DNA from: UBA6772 sp965183875
GTDB lineage: Bacteria > Bacteroidota > Bacteroidia > Flavobacteriales > UBA7430
Length of the DNA stretch: 64,000 nucleotides
NCBI GenBank assembly: GCA_965183875.1
Contig: CBCYMK010000038.1
Span: forward strand, 1 to 64,000
Reading direction: 5' to 3'
Shown here: piece by piece, positions 57,547-64,000 of the stretch
Numbering within the stretch: the first letter of the stretch is position 1
Layout: every line of letters starts with the position of its first letter
Translations under genes and position numbers: made by a program
The notes under the pieces: generated by a model
What the model saw: only the letters and a program-made list of their open reading frames with translations
Told to the model about the DNA's origin: nothing
Databases searched by the model: none

Positions 57547-58245
57547 TTATTGTAATTTAAAGTTAATAGGCACTGTAAAACTACAGGGAACCGATTTACC
57601 TCTTTGTTTTGCAGCCTTCAACTTAGGGATAGAGTTTACTAGCCTAAGTGCTTCAGCAGTTAAATGCTTATCCTCACCTCTAACAACAGTAGCTTTGGTA
57701 ATATTACCCGCTTTGTCGATTACGAACTGAACAAATATTTTTTCTGAAATACCCATTTCTTTTGGTATTGCAGGGTATTTAAAGTGTTTGCGAATATGAT
57801 TCATGATTCCTTTTTGGAAACACATATAACGCTCAGCTTTTGATACATCTTCACAACCAGGAAAAATTGGCTTATCCTCTACTACCGCAAAATTAAATAC
57901 CTCATCTTCTTCTTCTTCGTCAATGATTTCAATAATCTCATCTTCGTCAGTATCGGTTTCTTCGATCTCTAACTCAACTTCAATCTCTACATCATCCTCC
58001 ACAATTTGAATAATTTCTGGTGGTGGTGGTGGTGGTGGTGGTGGCTTAATTTCTCTCTGAGTAACTGGAATAATCTCCTCGTCCTCTAGAGCCAACTCCA
58101 TTGTTCCCAAATCTGAAGCAGATTTCTCGTAGCTTCTCCATTCGAAAGCTAAAAGAGATGCCGAAATAGCGAAAATCAAACCAATTTGGACAAACATGCC
58201 TCTTTTGGTTTCCAAATTCGCTTTTGGATTCTTTTTCGTTTGCAT
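57547..58245 (-). CDS. tonB: TonB energy-transducing protein
   Basis: A 232-residue TonB: membrane segment GLIFAISASLLAFEW (~22-36), a Pro-rich spacer with nine prolines (~68-76) and an acidic run (EDDVEIEVELEIEETDTDEDE, ~84-104), then the C-terminal TonB domain (~150-232, FKYPAIPKEMGISEKIFVQFVI; STVVRGEDKHLTAEALRLV-like). It spans the periplasm to energise the TonB receptors. It may serve the two receptors at 7.5-12.4 kb, but genomes of this kind have many tonB genes. No exbB/exbD is nearby. The proline run comes from a (CCA)9 microsatellite. Confidence 0.92.
   Translation of the reverse strand: MQTKKNPKANLETKRGMFVQIGLIFAISASLLAFEWRSYEKSASDLGTMELALEDEEIIPVTQREIKPPPPPPPPPEIIQIVEDDVEIEVELEIEETDTDEDEIIEIIDEEEEDEVFNFAVVEDKPIFPGCEDVSKAERYMCFQKGIMNHIRKHFKYPAIPKEMGISEKIFVQFVIDKAGNITKATVVRGEDKHLTAEALRLVNSIPKLKAAKQRGKSVPCSFTVPINFKLQ
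58018..58044. repeat. (TGG)9 microsatellite in tonB
   Basis: Nine perfect TGG triplets on the plus strand, CCA on the coding strand, encoding nine prolines with no synonymous variation. Change by one unit keeps the frame and alters the rigid spacer length. Confidence 0.95.
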
Positions 58246-58287
58246 ATGTTTTTATTTAAAGTGTAAAACTAAACAATTCGTAGGGTA

Positions 58288-58665
58288 TTACAAAACAGCT
58301 TTTCGCTTAAAAAACTCAGCTATAATTACACCAATTAATAAACCTATTGTATTTGCTAGTACATCTAAATACTCACCAAATCTACCTACAATTAAATAAT
58401 GCTGTACCAGTTCGATACTACTACCTATTAGGGTTCCAATTACCAATACAAGCGCACTAGTTGCAACGAACGAGCTAGGACGTTTAGTATTTTTAAAGAG
58501 GGGTAAATATAAAAGAATAGCAAATAATGCATAAAAAATAAAATGAATACCCTTGTCTGAAACAGCGATATTGGGAACATTAGAAGTTGGTAAAAAACTA
58601 CCAATAACTATAATGAACAACCAAACAATAGCAGGAACAAAGGATGCACTACACTTTTTAAGCAC
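58288..58665 (-). CDS. VanZ-like membrane protein
   Basis: A 125-residue protein with four hydrophobic segments (~8-25, 35-55, 65-85, 95-115) and the VanZ-like pattern FIFYALFAILLYLPLF with GEYLDVLANTIGLLIGVIIAE. VanZ-family proteins are small and of unclear role; in enterococci one raises teicoplanin resistance. Here the gene is simply linked to gcvH, overlapping it by 8 nt, so both are cotranscribed. No link to glycopeptide resistance is implied. Confidence 0.8.
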   Translation of the reverse strand: MLKKCSASFVPAIVWLFIIVIGSFLPTSNVPNIAVSDKGIHFIFYALFAILLYLPLFKNTKRPSSFVATSALVLVIGTLIGSSIELVQHYLIVGRFGEYLDVLANTIGLLIGVIIAEFFKRKAVL

Positions 58666-59038
58666 CTACTAAATCCTTATACTCTTCTGCTGATAATAGA
58701 TTGTCTAATTCTGTAGGGTTCGAAACCGCTACTTTAATCATCCAACCAGCACCATAAGGATCATTATTCACCAATTCAGGCTCATCTTCTAAACCTTCAT
58801 TAAAAGCAATTACTTCTCCTGTAATAGGCATAAATAAATCAGAAACTGTTTTTACGGCTTCAACAGAACCAAAAACTTCTTCTATCTCTACTGTATCTCC
58901 TTCGGTGTCTACATCAACATAAACGATATCACCTAATTCTTTTTGTGCAAAATCGGTAACACCAATCACAACATTATCTCCTTCTACACGTACCCACTCG
59001 TGGTCTTTCGTGTATTTTAATTCTTGAGGTATGTTCAT
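58658..59038 (-). CDS. gcvH: Glycine cleavage system H protein
   Basis: GcvH carries a lipoyl group between the P, T and L proteins of the glycine cleavage system. The 126-residue protein has the lipoylated Lys in EEVFGSVEAVKTVSDLFMPI (~Lys63) and the closing region WMIKVAVSNPTELDNLLSAEEY. The length is standard. Partners gcvP and gcvT are not in the window. It has its own promoter and is cotranscribed with the VanZ-like gene. Confidence 0.97.
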   Translation of the reverse strand: MNIPQELKYTKDHEWVRVEGDNVVIGVTDFAQKELGDIVYVDVDTEGDTVEIEEVFGSVEAVKTVSDLFMPITGEVIAFNEGLEDEPELVNNDPYGAGWMIKVAVSNPTELDNLLSAEEYKDLVGA

Positions 59039-59054
59039 TTTTTCTAATTTTTTT

Positions 59055-59087
59055 CAAAAATAGTAAATATGCTTGTTTTAATACAAG
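59055..59087 (-). promoter_or_regulatory. gcvH promoter
   Basis: TATTTTTG (59062-59055) on the minus strand is an exact -7 match, 16 nt from the ATG. A TTG at 59087-59085 lies 22 nt upstream as a candidate -33 element. Confidence 0.55.
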
Positions 59088-59097
59088 TCTTATTACT

Positions 59098-59901
59098 TTA
59101 CTTTAAACCTAGTTTATTCAACAAAGGTGTAGCTCCAACAACAAAATAGGGATTTAATAAATTTTCTTTATTGTACTGCAGAGGTAATTGCGTCCCTAAA
59201 TCTCTCACTTCAATACCCAACACACTACAAATACCATGTGCAGCAGCAGAGTCCCACTCCATAGTAGGTGCGAATCTAGGATACACATCTGCCTTAGCAT
59301 CTGCGATAGCTAAAAACTTTAAGGAAGAACCCATAGAGACTATTTCCGCATCTACTAACCGATCTAAGAAGGATTTAGTTTCGTTATTTAAATGAGAACG
59401 CGAAGCGACCACCCTTAAATTATTTAAACTTTCGGGTACCAAGGGTGCCAACTCATGAACTCCTAAAGAATCTTTCTTAAAAGCACCAATACTCTTATGT
59501 GCATAAAAAAGTTCATCTACCACTGGAGTATATACCACTCCCATTACAGAACTCGACTTGTGTATTAGCGCAATATTTACGGTAAACTCTCCATTTCTTT
59601 TGATAAACTCTTTGGTACCATCTAGTGGGTCTACCATCCAGAAATACTCCCATTGTGATCGCTCTGCAAAAGGAATCTCAAGCCCTTCCTCACTCAGGAT
59701 AGGCAAATTAGAATCTGCTAATAATTCAACAATTTTATAGTGAGCCGCTTTATCAGCTTTCGTTAAAGGACTCTCATCACTTTTACTCTCTACACCAAAA
59801 TCGTCACTATTATATACTTTAAGAATTTCTTTTCCGGCTTGAAGAGCTGCATTTTTCGCAAGTTCTATAAGCACATCAAAATTTGGTTTTATACTAGACA
59901 T
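59098..59901 (-). CDS. cysQ: 3'(2'),5'-bisphosphate nucleotidase CysQ
   Basis: CysQ removes the 3'-phosphate of PAP, the by-product of PAPS use, and so relieves product inhibition. The 267-residue protein is of the inositol-monophosphatase fold with the metal motifs PILSEEGLEIPF, YFWMVDPLDGTKEFIKRNGE (Asp-Pro-Leu-Asp-Gly-Thr, ~90-97) and TMEWDSAAAHGICS (~215-228). The last gene of the cysD-cysN-DUF2061-cysC-cysQ operon, overlapping cysC by 8 nt. Its presence with cysC but without cysH suggests PAPS goes to sulfotransferases. Confidence 0.95.
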   Translation of the reverse strand: MSSIKPNFDVLIELAKNAALQAGKEILKVYNSDDFGVESKSDESPLTKADKAAHYKIVELLADSNLPILSEEGLEIPFAERSQWEYFWMVDPLDGTKEFIKRNGEFTVNIALIHKSSSVMGVVYTPVVDELFYAHKSIGAFKKDSLGVHELAPLVPESLNNLRVVASRSHLNNETKSFLDRLVDAEIVSMGSSLKFLAIADAKADVYPRFAPTMEWDSAAAHGICSVLGIEVRDLGTQLPLQYNKENLLNPYFVVGATPLLNKLGLK

Positions 59902-60487
59902 GGGTGTTTTTTAAGTAACCAATCAATTTATCTACAGCATCAGACAGCTTTTCTTCAGAAGAAGAAATAGTTATTTCTGGATTTTCAGGCTTTTCAAAAG
60001 GAGAAGATATACCCGTAAAGTCTTTAATTTCTCCTTTTCGAGCCTTCTCATAAAGGCCTTTTACGTCCCTTTGCTCACATACTTCTAATGGACAATCAAC
60101 AAATACTTCCACGAAATCTCCTTTTGGAAACAAGGCACGTACTCTTTCTCTATCGGCTCTTAATGGAGATACAAAAGCACATAAGACCAATAAACCTGCA
60201 TCAACGAAAAGTTGAGATACAGCACCTACACGGCGTATATTCTCGGCTCGATCTTCCAAGGAAAAACCCAAACCTTTATTAAGCCCCATCCGTACATTAT
60301 CGCCATCTAACAAATACGTATGCCATCCTTGCTTATACAATTCATTTTCTAGAGCTCCTGCAATAGTAGACTTCCCTGAACCAGACAAACCAGTAAACCA
60401 GACAACTTTAGCAGGATGCCCTTTAAGCAGACTTCTATCTGATTTAGCTATTTGATGGTTGTGAGGTATAATGTTATTTTGAGACAT
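59894..60487 (-). CDS. cysC: Adenylyl-sulfate kinase
   Basis: CysC phosphorylates APS to PAPS. The 197-residue protein has the P-loop VVWFTGLSGSGKSTIAGALE (~29-48), LDGDNVRMGLNKGLGFSLEDRAENIRR (~62-88), and VSPLRADRERVRALF (~108-122). The segment FVEVFVDCPLEVCEQRDVKGLY fits the family. It overlaps DUF2061 upstream by 14 nt and cysQ downstream by 8 nt, so the operon is tightly coupled. No CysN fusion, unlike CysNC proteins. Confidence 0.97.
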   Translation of the reverse strand: MSQNNIIPHNHQIAKSDRSLLKGHPAKVVWFTGLSGSGKSTIAGALENELYKQGWHTYLLDGDNVRMGLNKGLGFSLEDRAENIRRVGAVSQLFVDAGLLVLCAFVSPLRADRERVRALFPKGDFVEVFVDCPLEVCEQRDVKGLYEKARKGEIKDFTGISSPFEKPENPEITISSSEEKLSDAVDKLIGYLKNTHV

Positions 60488-60725
60488 CTAACTTAGATTT
60501 TCGTTGTTCAGGATCTAAACCAATATTACTCTTATACCAAGCTCTTTCGTGAAAATAATAAAACACCATTTTTATGCCAGATTCTGTTAGTGCTACCCAT
60601 GTAGCTTTTTGTGTAGCGTCTGGATCCTCACTAAAAAACCATCTAGCAACAAGAAACGTTGTTACAGAGGCAATTATACGCCAGGTGATAGCTTTAGCAA
60701 TATGTCTTTTTTTAGATTTCTGCAT
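60474..60725 (-). CDS. DUF2061 small membrane protein
   Basis: An 83-residue protein matching DUF2061: RHIAKAITWRIIASVTTFLVARWF (~7-30) is the diagnostic opening, followed by a second hydrophobic helix (ALTESGIKMVFYYFHERAWY, ~45-64). This family is regularly found inside sulfate-activation operons of marine bacteria, but no function has been assigned as far as I know. Two basic ends flank the hydrophobic parts. It lies between cysN (2-nt gap) and cysC (14-nt overlap). Confidence 0.85.
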   Translation of the reverse strand: MQKSKKRHIAKAITWRIIASVTTFLVARWFFSEDPDATQKATWVALTESGIKMVFYYFHERAWYKSNIGLDPEQRKSKLDVSK

Positions 60726-60727
60726 AT

Positions 60728-61990
60728 TTAAATTATCATACCAGAAGCAACGGTATTATTGGTGGCTTCATCAATTAAAATTACAGAACCTGTAATTCTG
60801 TTTTTAGCATAGGAATCGGCAAATATTGGTTTTGCTAAACGCAGTTTCACCCTTGCTATATCGTTCATTTTCACTTCTAAGTCCTCCTCATTTCTATGGA
60901 GCGTATTCACATCTACTTTATAACGAACCTCTTTTACGAGGGCACGAACCTCATTACTAGTGTGTCTTAAAATATATTTACCTCTTGTATTTAATCCTGT
61001 ATTATCTAGCCAACACAACATAAGTTCTACCTCTTGCAATACAGGAGGCTGATTATTAGGTCTAGCAATCATATCGCCTCTAGAAACATCAATATCGTCT
61101 TCTAAAGTTATAGAAACTGACATTGGGGCAAAGGCTTCTGCAATAGCGCCATCGAAAGTATCGATACTTTTAATTTTGGATTGAAATCCAGAAGGTAGCA
61201 CTACTACCTCATCGCCTGGTTTAAAAACCCCACCTGCTATTCTTCCAGCATAACCACGATAGTCGTGAAACTCATCTGAGTGAGGACGAATAACATACTG
61301 AACAGGCATTCTACAATCTATATGATTATGGTCGCTTGCTATATGAACTGTTTCGAGAGAATTTAATAAAGTTGAGCCTTTATACCAATCCATTTTTTCG
61401 GAACGATTAACAACATTGTCTCCATGTAAAGCAGAAATGGGTACAAACTGTATGTCTTGTACATCTAATTTTGATGCAAAAGCTTTATAGTCGGCTACAA
61501 TTTTATCGTATGATGCTTGATCGTAGTCTACTAAATCCATCTTATTAATACACACTATAAGATGTGGTATCCTCAATAAGGAGGCTATAAACGAATGGCG
61601 ACTTGTTTGTTCAATTACCCCTTTTCGGGCATCGATTAATATTAATGCTAAGTTTGCTGTACTCGCACCTGTAACCATATTACGAGTATACTGAATATGA
61701 CCAGGGGTATCAGCAATAATAAATTTGCGTTTTGGAGTTGCAAAATACCTATAAGCTACATCAATGGTAATCCCTTGCTCTCTTTCAGAACGCAAACCAT
61801 CGGTAAGTAGAGATAAATCCACATGCTCCAAGCCTTTTCTGTTACTGGCTTGTTCAACCATTTCGAGCTGATCTTCGAAGATCGTTTTAGAATCGTATAG
61901 TAAGCGACCTATAAGTGTACTCTTTCCGTCGTCTACACTACCTGCTGTAGTAAAACGGAGTAAATCTGAAGTATTATCTATATGATCCAT
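60728..61990 (-). CDS. cysN: Sulfate adenylyltransferase subunit 1 (GTPase)
   Basis: CysN is the GTPase that drives ATP sulfurylase with CysD to make APS. The 420-residue protein has G1 AGSVDDGKSTLIGRLLYDSK (~16-35), G3 FIIADTPGHIQYTRN (~90-104), G4 IVCINKMDLVDYDQAS (~145-160), then the EF-Tu-like domains 2 and 3. At 420 residues it is shorter than the 475-residue E. coli form. The start overlaps the cysD stop by one base (TAATG). Promoter for the operon lies upstream of cysD. Confidence 0.97.
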   Translation of the reverse strand: MDHIDNTSDLLRFTTAGSVDDGKSTLIGRLLYDSKTIFEDQLEMVEQASNRKGLEHVDLSLLTDGLRSEREQGITIDVAYRYFATPKRKFIIADTPGHIQYTRNMVTGASTANLALILIDARKGVIEQTSRHSFIASLLRIPHLIVCINKMDLVDYDQASYDKIVADYKAFASKLDVQDIQFVPISALHGDNVVNRSEKMDWYKGSTLLNSLETVHIASDHNHIDCRMPVQYVIRPHSDEFHDYRGYAGRIAGGVFKPGDEVVVLPSGFQSKIKSIDTFDGAIAEAFAPMSVSITLEDDIDVSRGDMIARPNNQPPVLQEVELMLCWLDNTGLNTRGKYILRHTSNEVRALVKEVRYKVDVNTLHRNEEDLEVKMNDIARVKLRLAKPIFADSYAKNRITGSVILIDEATNNTVASGMII

Positions 61991-62892
61991 TAGAAATATC
62001 CTTGTGTTTTACGGTCTTCCATTGCTGCTTCACCGCGTTTATCATCTGCCCTATTCCCTCTTTCTGTTTGTCTAGCTACAGATACCTCCTCAACGATTTT
62101 CGCTAAGGTATCGGCCTCAGACTCTAAACCTCCAGTAATGGTAATATCTCCTAGGGTTCTAAAGCGGATTTGTTTGTTTACTATTTCCTCACTCTCTCTC
62201 AATACCAAAAATTCCGATTCTGGTAAAAAAGTATTATCTCTTAATACCACATTTCTATTATGGGCAAAATAAAGAGAAGGGATTTCTATGTTTTCCATTA
62301 GTATATATTGCCAAATATCCATTTCGGTCCAATTAGAAATTGGGAAAACTCTAAAATGTTCACCTAGGTTGTGTTTTCCGTTAAACATATTCCACAACTC
62401 GGGCCTTTGGTTTTTAGGATCCCACTGTCCGAAATCATCTCTATGGGAAAAGAAACGCTCTTTAGCTCTTGCCTTTTCCTCATCTCTACGAGCACCACCT
62501 AAACAAGCATCAAACTTATTAGACTCTATGGTATCTAAGAGTGTTACCGTTTGTAATGCATTCCTACTTGCATTCTTACCCGTTTCTTCTTTTACATTTC
62601 CTTTATCTATGGACTCCTGAACAGAACCTACAATTAGTGTAGCCCCTAACCTTTCTACCAAAGCATCTCTAAAAGCGATGGCTTCGGGGAAATTGTGCCC
62701 GGTATCGATATGTACCAATGGAAAGGGGAATTTGGCAGGGTAAAAAGCTTTACGTGCTAAATGAGTTATCACTATAGAATCTTTACCCCCTGAAAACAAC
62801 AAGGCAGGATGCTCAAATTGAGCAGCCGTTTCTCGAAGTACATAGATTGCTTCAGACTCTAATTCACGTAAGTGATCTAAATTGTAATTCAT
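61990..62892 (-). CDS. cysD: Sulfate adenylyltransferase subunit 2
   Basis: CysD is the catalytic subunit of ATP sulfurylase; it joins sulfate to ATP. The 300-residue protein has the PP-loop pattern ALLFSGGKDSIVITHLARKAF (~31-51) and HIDTGHNFPEAIAFRDALVE (~61-80), with GGARRDEEKARAKERFFSHRD (~133-153) and VFPISNWTEMDIWQYI. The tail KRGEAAMEDRKTQGYF is as in other CysD. It is the first gene of the five-gene operon. A near -7 sequence (TATCTTTA, minus 62949-62942) stands 49 nt upstream. Confidence 0.97.
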   Translation of the reverse strand: MNYNLDHLRELESEAIYVLRETAAQFEHPALLFSGGKDSIVITHLARKAFYPAKFPFPLVHIDTGHNFPEAIAFRDALVERLGATLIVGSVQESIDKGNVKEETGKNASRNALQTVTLLDTIESNKFDACLGGARRDEEKARAKERFFSHRDDFGQWDPKNQRPELWNMFNGKHNLGEHFRVFPISNWTEMDIWQYILMENIEIPSLYFAHNRNVVLRDNTFLPESEFLVLRESEEIVNKQIRFRTLGDITITGGLESEADTLAKIVEEVSVARQTERGNRADDKRGEAAMEDRKTQGYF

Positions 62893-63007
62893 TAGAAATG
62901 TTAATTTTTAAGCCATACAGACTTGGTATTCATAGAAGTGTTAAAGATAAAAATATGCACCAATTTTACGACTAATAGATGGCATAATTTATGACAAACA
63001 TTATAAC

Positions 63008-63015
63008 TATATTTG
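63008..63015 (+). promoter_or_regulatory. -7 box of the thioredoxin-like gene promoter
   Basis: TATATTTG, an exact TAnnTTTG match, lies 22 nt before the ATG at 63038. Confidence 0.55.
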
Positions 63016-63037
63016 AAAACTCAGAAAACTCGAAAAC

Positions 63038-63532
63038 ATGAAAAATGCAATCTTAGCCTTGGCTATATTCACTAGTACTTTTACAGCTTTAGCACAAGAG
63101 AAAACTAGTAGTTTCCCTTCGGTGAATTTAAAATCTATAGAAGGTAAAATGGTAAACACCAACACTTTCGAAAATGAAGGAAACCCAATTGTAGTTAGCT
63201 TTTGGGCTACCTGGTGTAAACCCTGCGCCAAAGAGCTAGACGCAATAACTGAAGTATATGACGACTGGCAAGAGGAAACCGGTGTTAAAGTAATTGCGAT
63301 TTCTATTGACGACGCAAGGAATGCAGCTAAAGTTGCTCCTTATGCAAATGGAAAAGATTGGCCATTTGAAATCTATTTAGATTCTAATAGCGATCTTAAA
63401 CGCGCCTTAAACGTAAATGCCATCCCGCATACTTTTTTATTGAATTCTAAAAATGAAATTGTGTGGCAACACACCTCATACTTCGATGGTGATGAAGAAG
63501 AATTGTATGAAGAAATTCAAAAATTAAAATAG
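63038..63532 (+). CDS. TlpA-like exported thioredoxin
   Basis: A 164-residue exported thioredoxin-fold protein. The signal peptide is MKNAILALAIFTSTFTALAQ (1-20). The active site is WATWCKPCAKELDAI (CxxC, ~59-62) and the cis-Pro segment is NAIPHTFLLNSKNEIVWQ (~128-145). Such proteins reduce or exchange disulfides in the periplasm, for example in cytochrome c maturation or for outer-membrane proteins. It is followed after 7 nt by an outer-membrane protein gene, so the two are cotranscribed and may act together. Confidence 0.92.
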   Translation: MKNAILALAIFTSTFTALAQEKTSSFPSVNLKSIEGKMVNTNTFENEGNPIVVSFWATWCKPCAKELDAITEVYDDWQEETGVKVIAISIDDARNAAKVAPYANGKDWPFEIYLDSNSDLKRALNVNAIPHTFLLNSKNEIVWQHTSYFDGDEEELYEEIQKLK

Positions 63533-63539
63533 TCTTTAG

Positions 63540-64000
63540 ATGAAAAATCTACTCCTAATAATACTTCTTTGTTCTGGAAGCTTATTGGCTCAAAATGGAC
63601 ATTTAAGTGGTAATTTCCAAAGTGACTTCCAACTTTACTTAGAAGATGAAGATTTGGATTTCAACTTAGAAAACCCAAGTTCAGGATTCCCAAGTGAACG
63701 TTTTCTTTCAAATGGGTTTGCCAATATTATGTATACCAATGCTAATTTCTCAGCAGGTATTAGATATGAGTCATACCAAAATGCACTATTAGGTTACCCT
63801 GCAGGATACAAGGGAGAAGGCATAACTTATAGATATGCTCAATTCACCAAGAATGGCTTAGAGGTTACGGTAGGTAATTTTTATGAGCAGTTCGGTAGTG
63901 GTATGATTTTACGTGCTTACGAGGAGCGAAACTTAGGATACGACAATGCTTTTGATGGACTAAGATTGAAGTATTCTCCTGTGAAAGGGGTTTATTTAAA
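63540..64000 (+). CDS. DUF6029-like outer-membrane protein (partial)
   Basis: The N-terminal 153 residues of a gene cut by the window end. A signal peptide MKNLLLIILLCSGSLLAQ is clear. The remainder has beta-barrel character: alternating polar and aromatic stretches such as GNFQSDFQLYLEDEDLDF, RYAQFTKNGLEVTVGNFYEQ and GSGMILRAYEERNLGYDNAF. The pattern resembles the DUF6029 family of Bacteroidota outer-membrane proteins, but I assign this only tentatively because the gene is incomplete. The start is 7 nt after the thioredoxin-like gene. Confidence 0.7.
   Translation, partial: MKNLLLIILLCSGSLLAQNGHLSGNFQSDFQLYLEDEDLDFNLENPSSGFPSERFLSNGFANIMYTNANFSAGIRYESYQNALLGYPAGYKGEGITYRYAQFTKNGLEVTVGNFYEQFGSGMILRAYEERNLGYDNAFDGLRLKYSPVKGVYL

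Noticed and set aside
58288..58665. VanZ as evidence of glycopeptide resistance
   Set aside because: Only a distant VanZ-like membrane protein is present, linked to gcvH, with no vanA, vanH or vanX genes; the host is Gram-negative.

Overview
The window reads as a low-GC chromosome segment from a member of the Bacteroidota, most likely family Flavobacteriaceae. The evidence is a PorX-type response regulator/PglZ protein (type IX secretion control), a fused LpxC/FabZ, DUF4293 and HU-CCDC81/SPOR proteins, a roughly 670-residue urocanate hydratase, a long N-terminal extension on Rho, TonB-dependent receptors with a carboxypeptidase-D-like N-terminus, and many promoters that fit the Bacteroidota -7 box TAnnTTTG. 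Coding density is high. I see no rRNA, tRNA, CRISPR array, phage or insertion sequence, so this is mostly core genome with an envelope and polysaccharide emphasis.

Layout. 1-7.5 kb holds housekeeping genes: an ABC exporter cut by the window edge, truA, a YfcE-like phosphoesterase, DUF4293, rho, gdhA and dprA. 7.5-14.1 kb has two tandem paralogous TonB receptors, kdsB and a SPOR protein. 14.5-24 kb is mixed metabolism: a thioesterase, a GT9 heptosyltransferase-like enzyme, tatD, ansA, a flavoprotein, purE, an Mpo1-like protein, aroB and proline dehydrogenase. 23.8-27.4 kb is the porX-tsaE-ald operon. 27.4-33.1 kb is lipid A synthesis (lpxD, lpxC/fabZ, lpxA) with an orphan ABC ATPase and efp. 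33.2-39.1 kb is a surface polysaccharide cluster (ligase/polymerase, Wzz-like protein, sulfotransferase, flippase, GT4). 39.1-46.5 kb holds rnhB, a large lipoprotein, a glucosaminidase, a PLP enzyme and hutU. 46.8-48.6 kb is an ECF sigma operon with a predicted anti-sigma factor and two small basic envelope proteins. 48.7-57.5 kb has alaS, an M23 peptidase, a MerR regulator and a second polysaccharide export operon (wza-wzc-upxY) opposite galE. 57.5-62.9 kb has tonB, a VanZ-like protein, gcvH and the sulfate activation operon cysD-cysN-DUF2061-cysC-cysQ. The window ends in a thioredoxin-like gene and a cut outer-membrane protein gene.

How the genes fit together. Many encode envelope construction: lipid A, KDO activation, heptose transfer, O-antigen flipping, ligation and chain length, Wza/Wzc export, and peptidoglycan hydrolases. 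Sulfate activation to PAPS with PAP removal, but no cysH or sulfite reductase in view, together with a sulfotransferase inside the polysaccharide cluster, suggests that part of the surface polysaccharide is sulfated; this is an inference.

The most unusual structure is at the DNA scale. A Tyr-Gly repeat at the end of wzc doubles, in another frame, as a ladder of ATG codons for upxY. A hairpin gives two convergent genes the same last five residues. Several promoters have a -7 box only 4-7 nt from the start codon, implying leaderless transcripts. No obviously new multi-gene defence or mobile system is visible; the least explained group is the ECF sigma operon.
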